Shown here: one piece after another, positions 62,761 through 64,000 of the stretch
How positions within the stretch are numbered: position 1 is the stretch's first letter
How the letters are laid out: each line of letters begins with the position of its first letter
Assembly: GCA_034509925.1 (NCBI GenBank)
Contig: CM067538.1
Span: 5,480,278 to 5,544,277 of the forward strand
Source: Hirudinaria manillensis
Lineage: Eukaryota > Annelida > Clitellata > Hirudinida > Hirudinidae
Length of the DNA: 64,000 nt
Direction of reading: 5' to 3'
Position numbers and translations under genes: made by a program
Notes under the pieces: model-generated
Told to the model about the DNA's origin: nothing
Database searches by the model: none
The model's input: only the letters and a program-made list of their open reading frames with translations

Positions 62761-63936
62761 ATGTTAACGAAATTTTTTGGAAAGAAACACGTTCAATTGT
62801 TTGTGAAAACATTAGCCGCTTTGGTAGTTATTTACATTACATTATTAATCTTACATTCATTGAACTGCTCCAAAATGTCAACAATTGACAAAGCAGAAGA
62901 AAATGATGATTCAATACCGGCAAGAATTAAAATAGGGCTTCCGGATAAAGAAGGCAGAGTACAATTTTTTGCTTCGTTCGATTCTAAAGATCTCCTTCGG
63001 ATATGGAACAAGAGGCCCAAAAAACTTCCCCCACCTACACCCATTCCAGCCAAGGCTCCTGTAATAAATTACAACCTTTATAATGATAGCCTCTGTAAAA
63101 ACAACAAGATTGATTGGATCATTTACATAATATCATCGCCTGAAGAGTTTTCAAGAAGGAAATTACTAAGAGAAACTTGGGCCAATGTAAATTTGCTGAA
63201 GTCCGATTCTTTGCGAGTCATATTTCTCATGGGTACCACTTCAGATCAAGCTGTACAAGAGAAGTTAGTTACAGAGCAGAACAAGCATAAAGATATAGTC
63301 CAAGGAGACTTTTTGGACACATTGAAGACAAAATCTCTCAAAGCATTGTTGGGAATGAAGTGGATATCAGAATTTTGTAGCCATGCTAAATATGCCTTAA
63401 AAGCCAATGATGTATCTTTTGTGAATATATTTGGAATAATGGCACTGATTGATAACAACCTTGTGACCAATCAGACCATTATGTGTTCATTATGGGATGA
63501 AAATCAAATGCCCATACAGAGAGACTCCAGCAAATGTGGGTCTTGGTGTGTCAAGGCAGATGAATTTCCTGGCAAGGCATTTTTTCCAAAGTACTGTGCT
63601 GGGGTTGGATATCTAACTACGGTGGCATTGTTGAAAGAAATGTACAAGGCTTCTTTCAGTTCAATTTTCTTCTGGATCGAAGATGTTTATGTTACCGGAG
63701 TTCTGTCAAAAAACCTCAAGGAACCCGTGGACTTTATAAACATTCAAAGCAGATTTGCATTCGACAACGAATTGTTCAAGTCTCAATATTTAGACAGCAA
63801 GAACTCCGTTGAATTGTTTCTCAGTGAAATAACGGATCAAAAATTGTTTCGACAACTTTGGAAGGCTCTCCTCAACAAATTATCTCCAAAATGGTTCAGC
63901 CTCCTCTCGGATACTGCCATGTCGATTGATGTCTAG
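62761..63936 (+). CDS. Beta-1,3-galactosyltransferase-like GT31 protein with altered DxD motif
   Basis: A single-exon frame of 391 residues from ATG 62761. It is a type II membrane protein: short basic cytoplasmic end (KFFGKKH), then a membrane segment at about residues 12-35 (LAALVVIYITLLIL), a stem, and the luminal catalytic domain. GT31 hallmarks are RRKLLRETW (132-140), VIFLMGTT, GDFLDTLKTKSLKAL, FPKYCAGVGYL, and IEDVYVTGVL (E307, D308). In the family these Golgi enzymes transfer Gal or GlcNAc from UDP-sugars. Where the family has the metal-binding DDD motif followed by x-F-V-N, this protein has N216-D217-V218 before SFVN, so catalysis may be lost or changed. The absence of introns is common in vertebrate members. 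The precise acceptor class (B3GALT versus B3GNT) cannot be assigned. Confidence 0.9.
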   Translation: MLTKFFGKKHVQLFVKTLAALVVIYITLLILHSLNCSKMSTIDKAEENDDSIPARIKIGLPDKEGRVQFFASFDSKDLLRIWNKRPKKLPPPTPIPAKAPVINYNLYNDSLCKNNKIDWIIYIISSPEEFSRRKLLRETWANVNLLKSDSLRVIFLMGTTSDQAVQEKLVTEQNKHKDIVQGDFLDTLKTKSLKALLGMKWISEFCSHAKYALKANDVSFVNIFGIMALIDNNLVTNQTIMCSLWDENQMPIQRDSSKCGSWCVKADEFPGKAFFPKYCAGVGYLTTVALLKEMYKASFSSIFFWIEDVYVTGVLSKNLKEPVDFINIQSRFAFDNELFKSQYLDSKNSVELFLSEITDQKLFRQLWKALLNKLSPKWFSLLSDTAMSIDV

Positions 63937-64000
63937 AATATCTAGCTTGCTAACTTGCATCATTCTGAATGGCTACTTATTTTTGTGGTAACTGGTGAGG
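63937..64000. other. Short 3' flank at window end
   Basis: Only 64 bases follow the galactosyltransferase stop; no polyadenylation signal is visible before the window ends. Confidence 0.5.

Overview
The window is animal nuclear DNA. The genes have introns with GT..AG borders, most introns are AT-rich, there are many simple repeats, and there are no operons. The recognisable proteins (NOL4-like, PRPF6, SCP-type CTD phosphatase, TRMT112, NRF1, HDDC2, a class-I TRIM, a GT31 galactosyltransferase) form a bilaterian gene set. Compact introns and divergent sequences suggest an invertebrate; a lophotrochozoan such as an annelid is plausible, but that is inference and the sequence does not name the species.

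Layout. 1-3.8 kb: no supportable gene, probably the 5' flank or an intron of the next gene. 3.8-7.5 kb (+): the 3' part of a NOL4-like gene. 8.46-11.23 kb (+): an intronless PRPF6 (U4/U6.U5 tri-snRNP factor). 11.7-12.4 kb (-): fragments of a possible small secreted or membrane protein. 13.77-28.47 kb (+): the most unusual part, three direct copies of about 4.7 kb. Each copy carries a 14-exon module with a uromodulin/GP2-like D8C domain, unrecognised middle segments, a VWD domain and a C8-like cysteine-rich tail. Only the first copy has a signal-peptide exon, and an orphan exon able to encode a C-terminal membrane segment follows the third. 29.56-40.04 kb (+): an SCP-type CTD phosphatase with a long extra C-terminal tail. 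42.7-43.6 kb (+): TRMT112. 44.6-47.4 kb (+): NRF1/erect wing. 47.6-49.3 kb (+): a three-exon gene I do not recognise. 49.3-50.6 kb (-): HDDC2, tail to tail with that gene with 15 bases between stop codons. 51.4-61.1 kb (+): a TRIM9/67-like RING/B-box protein ending in a divergent SPRY-like region. 62.76-63.94 kb (+): a beta-1,3-galactosyltransferase-family protein in which the acidic metal-binding motif is altered.

The conserved genes are unrelated housekeeping or regulatory genes and do not form a pathway. The candidate undescribed system is the D8C-VWD-C8 array. It could be three genes, one gene with a shared leader exon choosing among modules, or one very long repeat protein. The shared phase-1 boundaries and the single leader exon make the last two worth testing. 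Exon coordinates come from reading splice signals and checking phase continuity by hand. For CTDSP, TRMT112, NRF1, HDDC2, the unrecognised gene and the TRIM gene, the listed exons add up to one uninterrupted reading frame.
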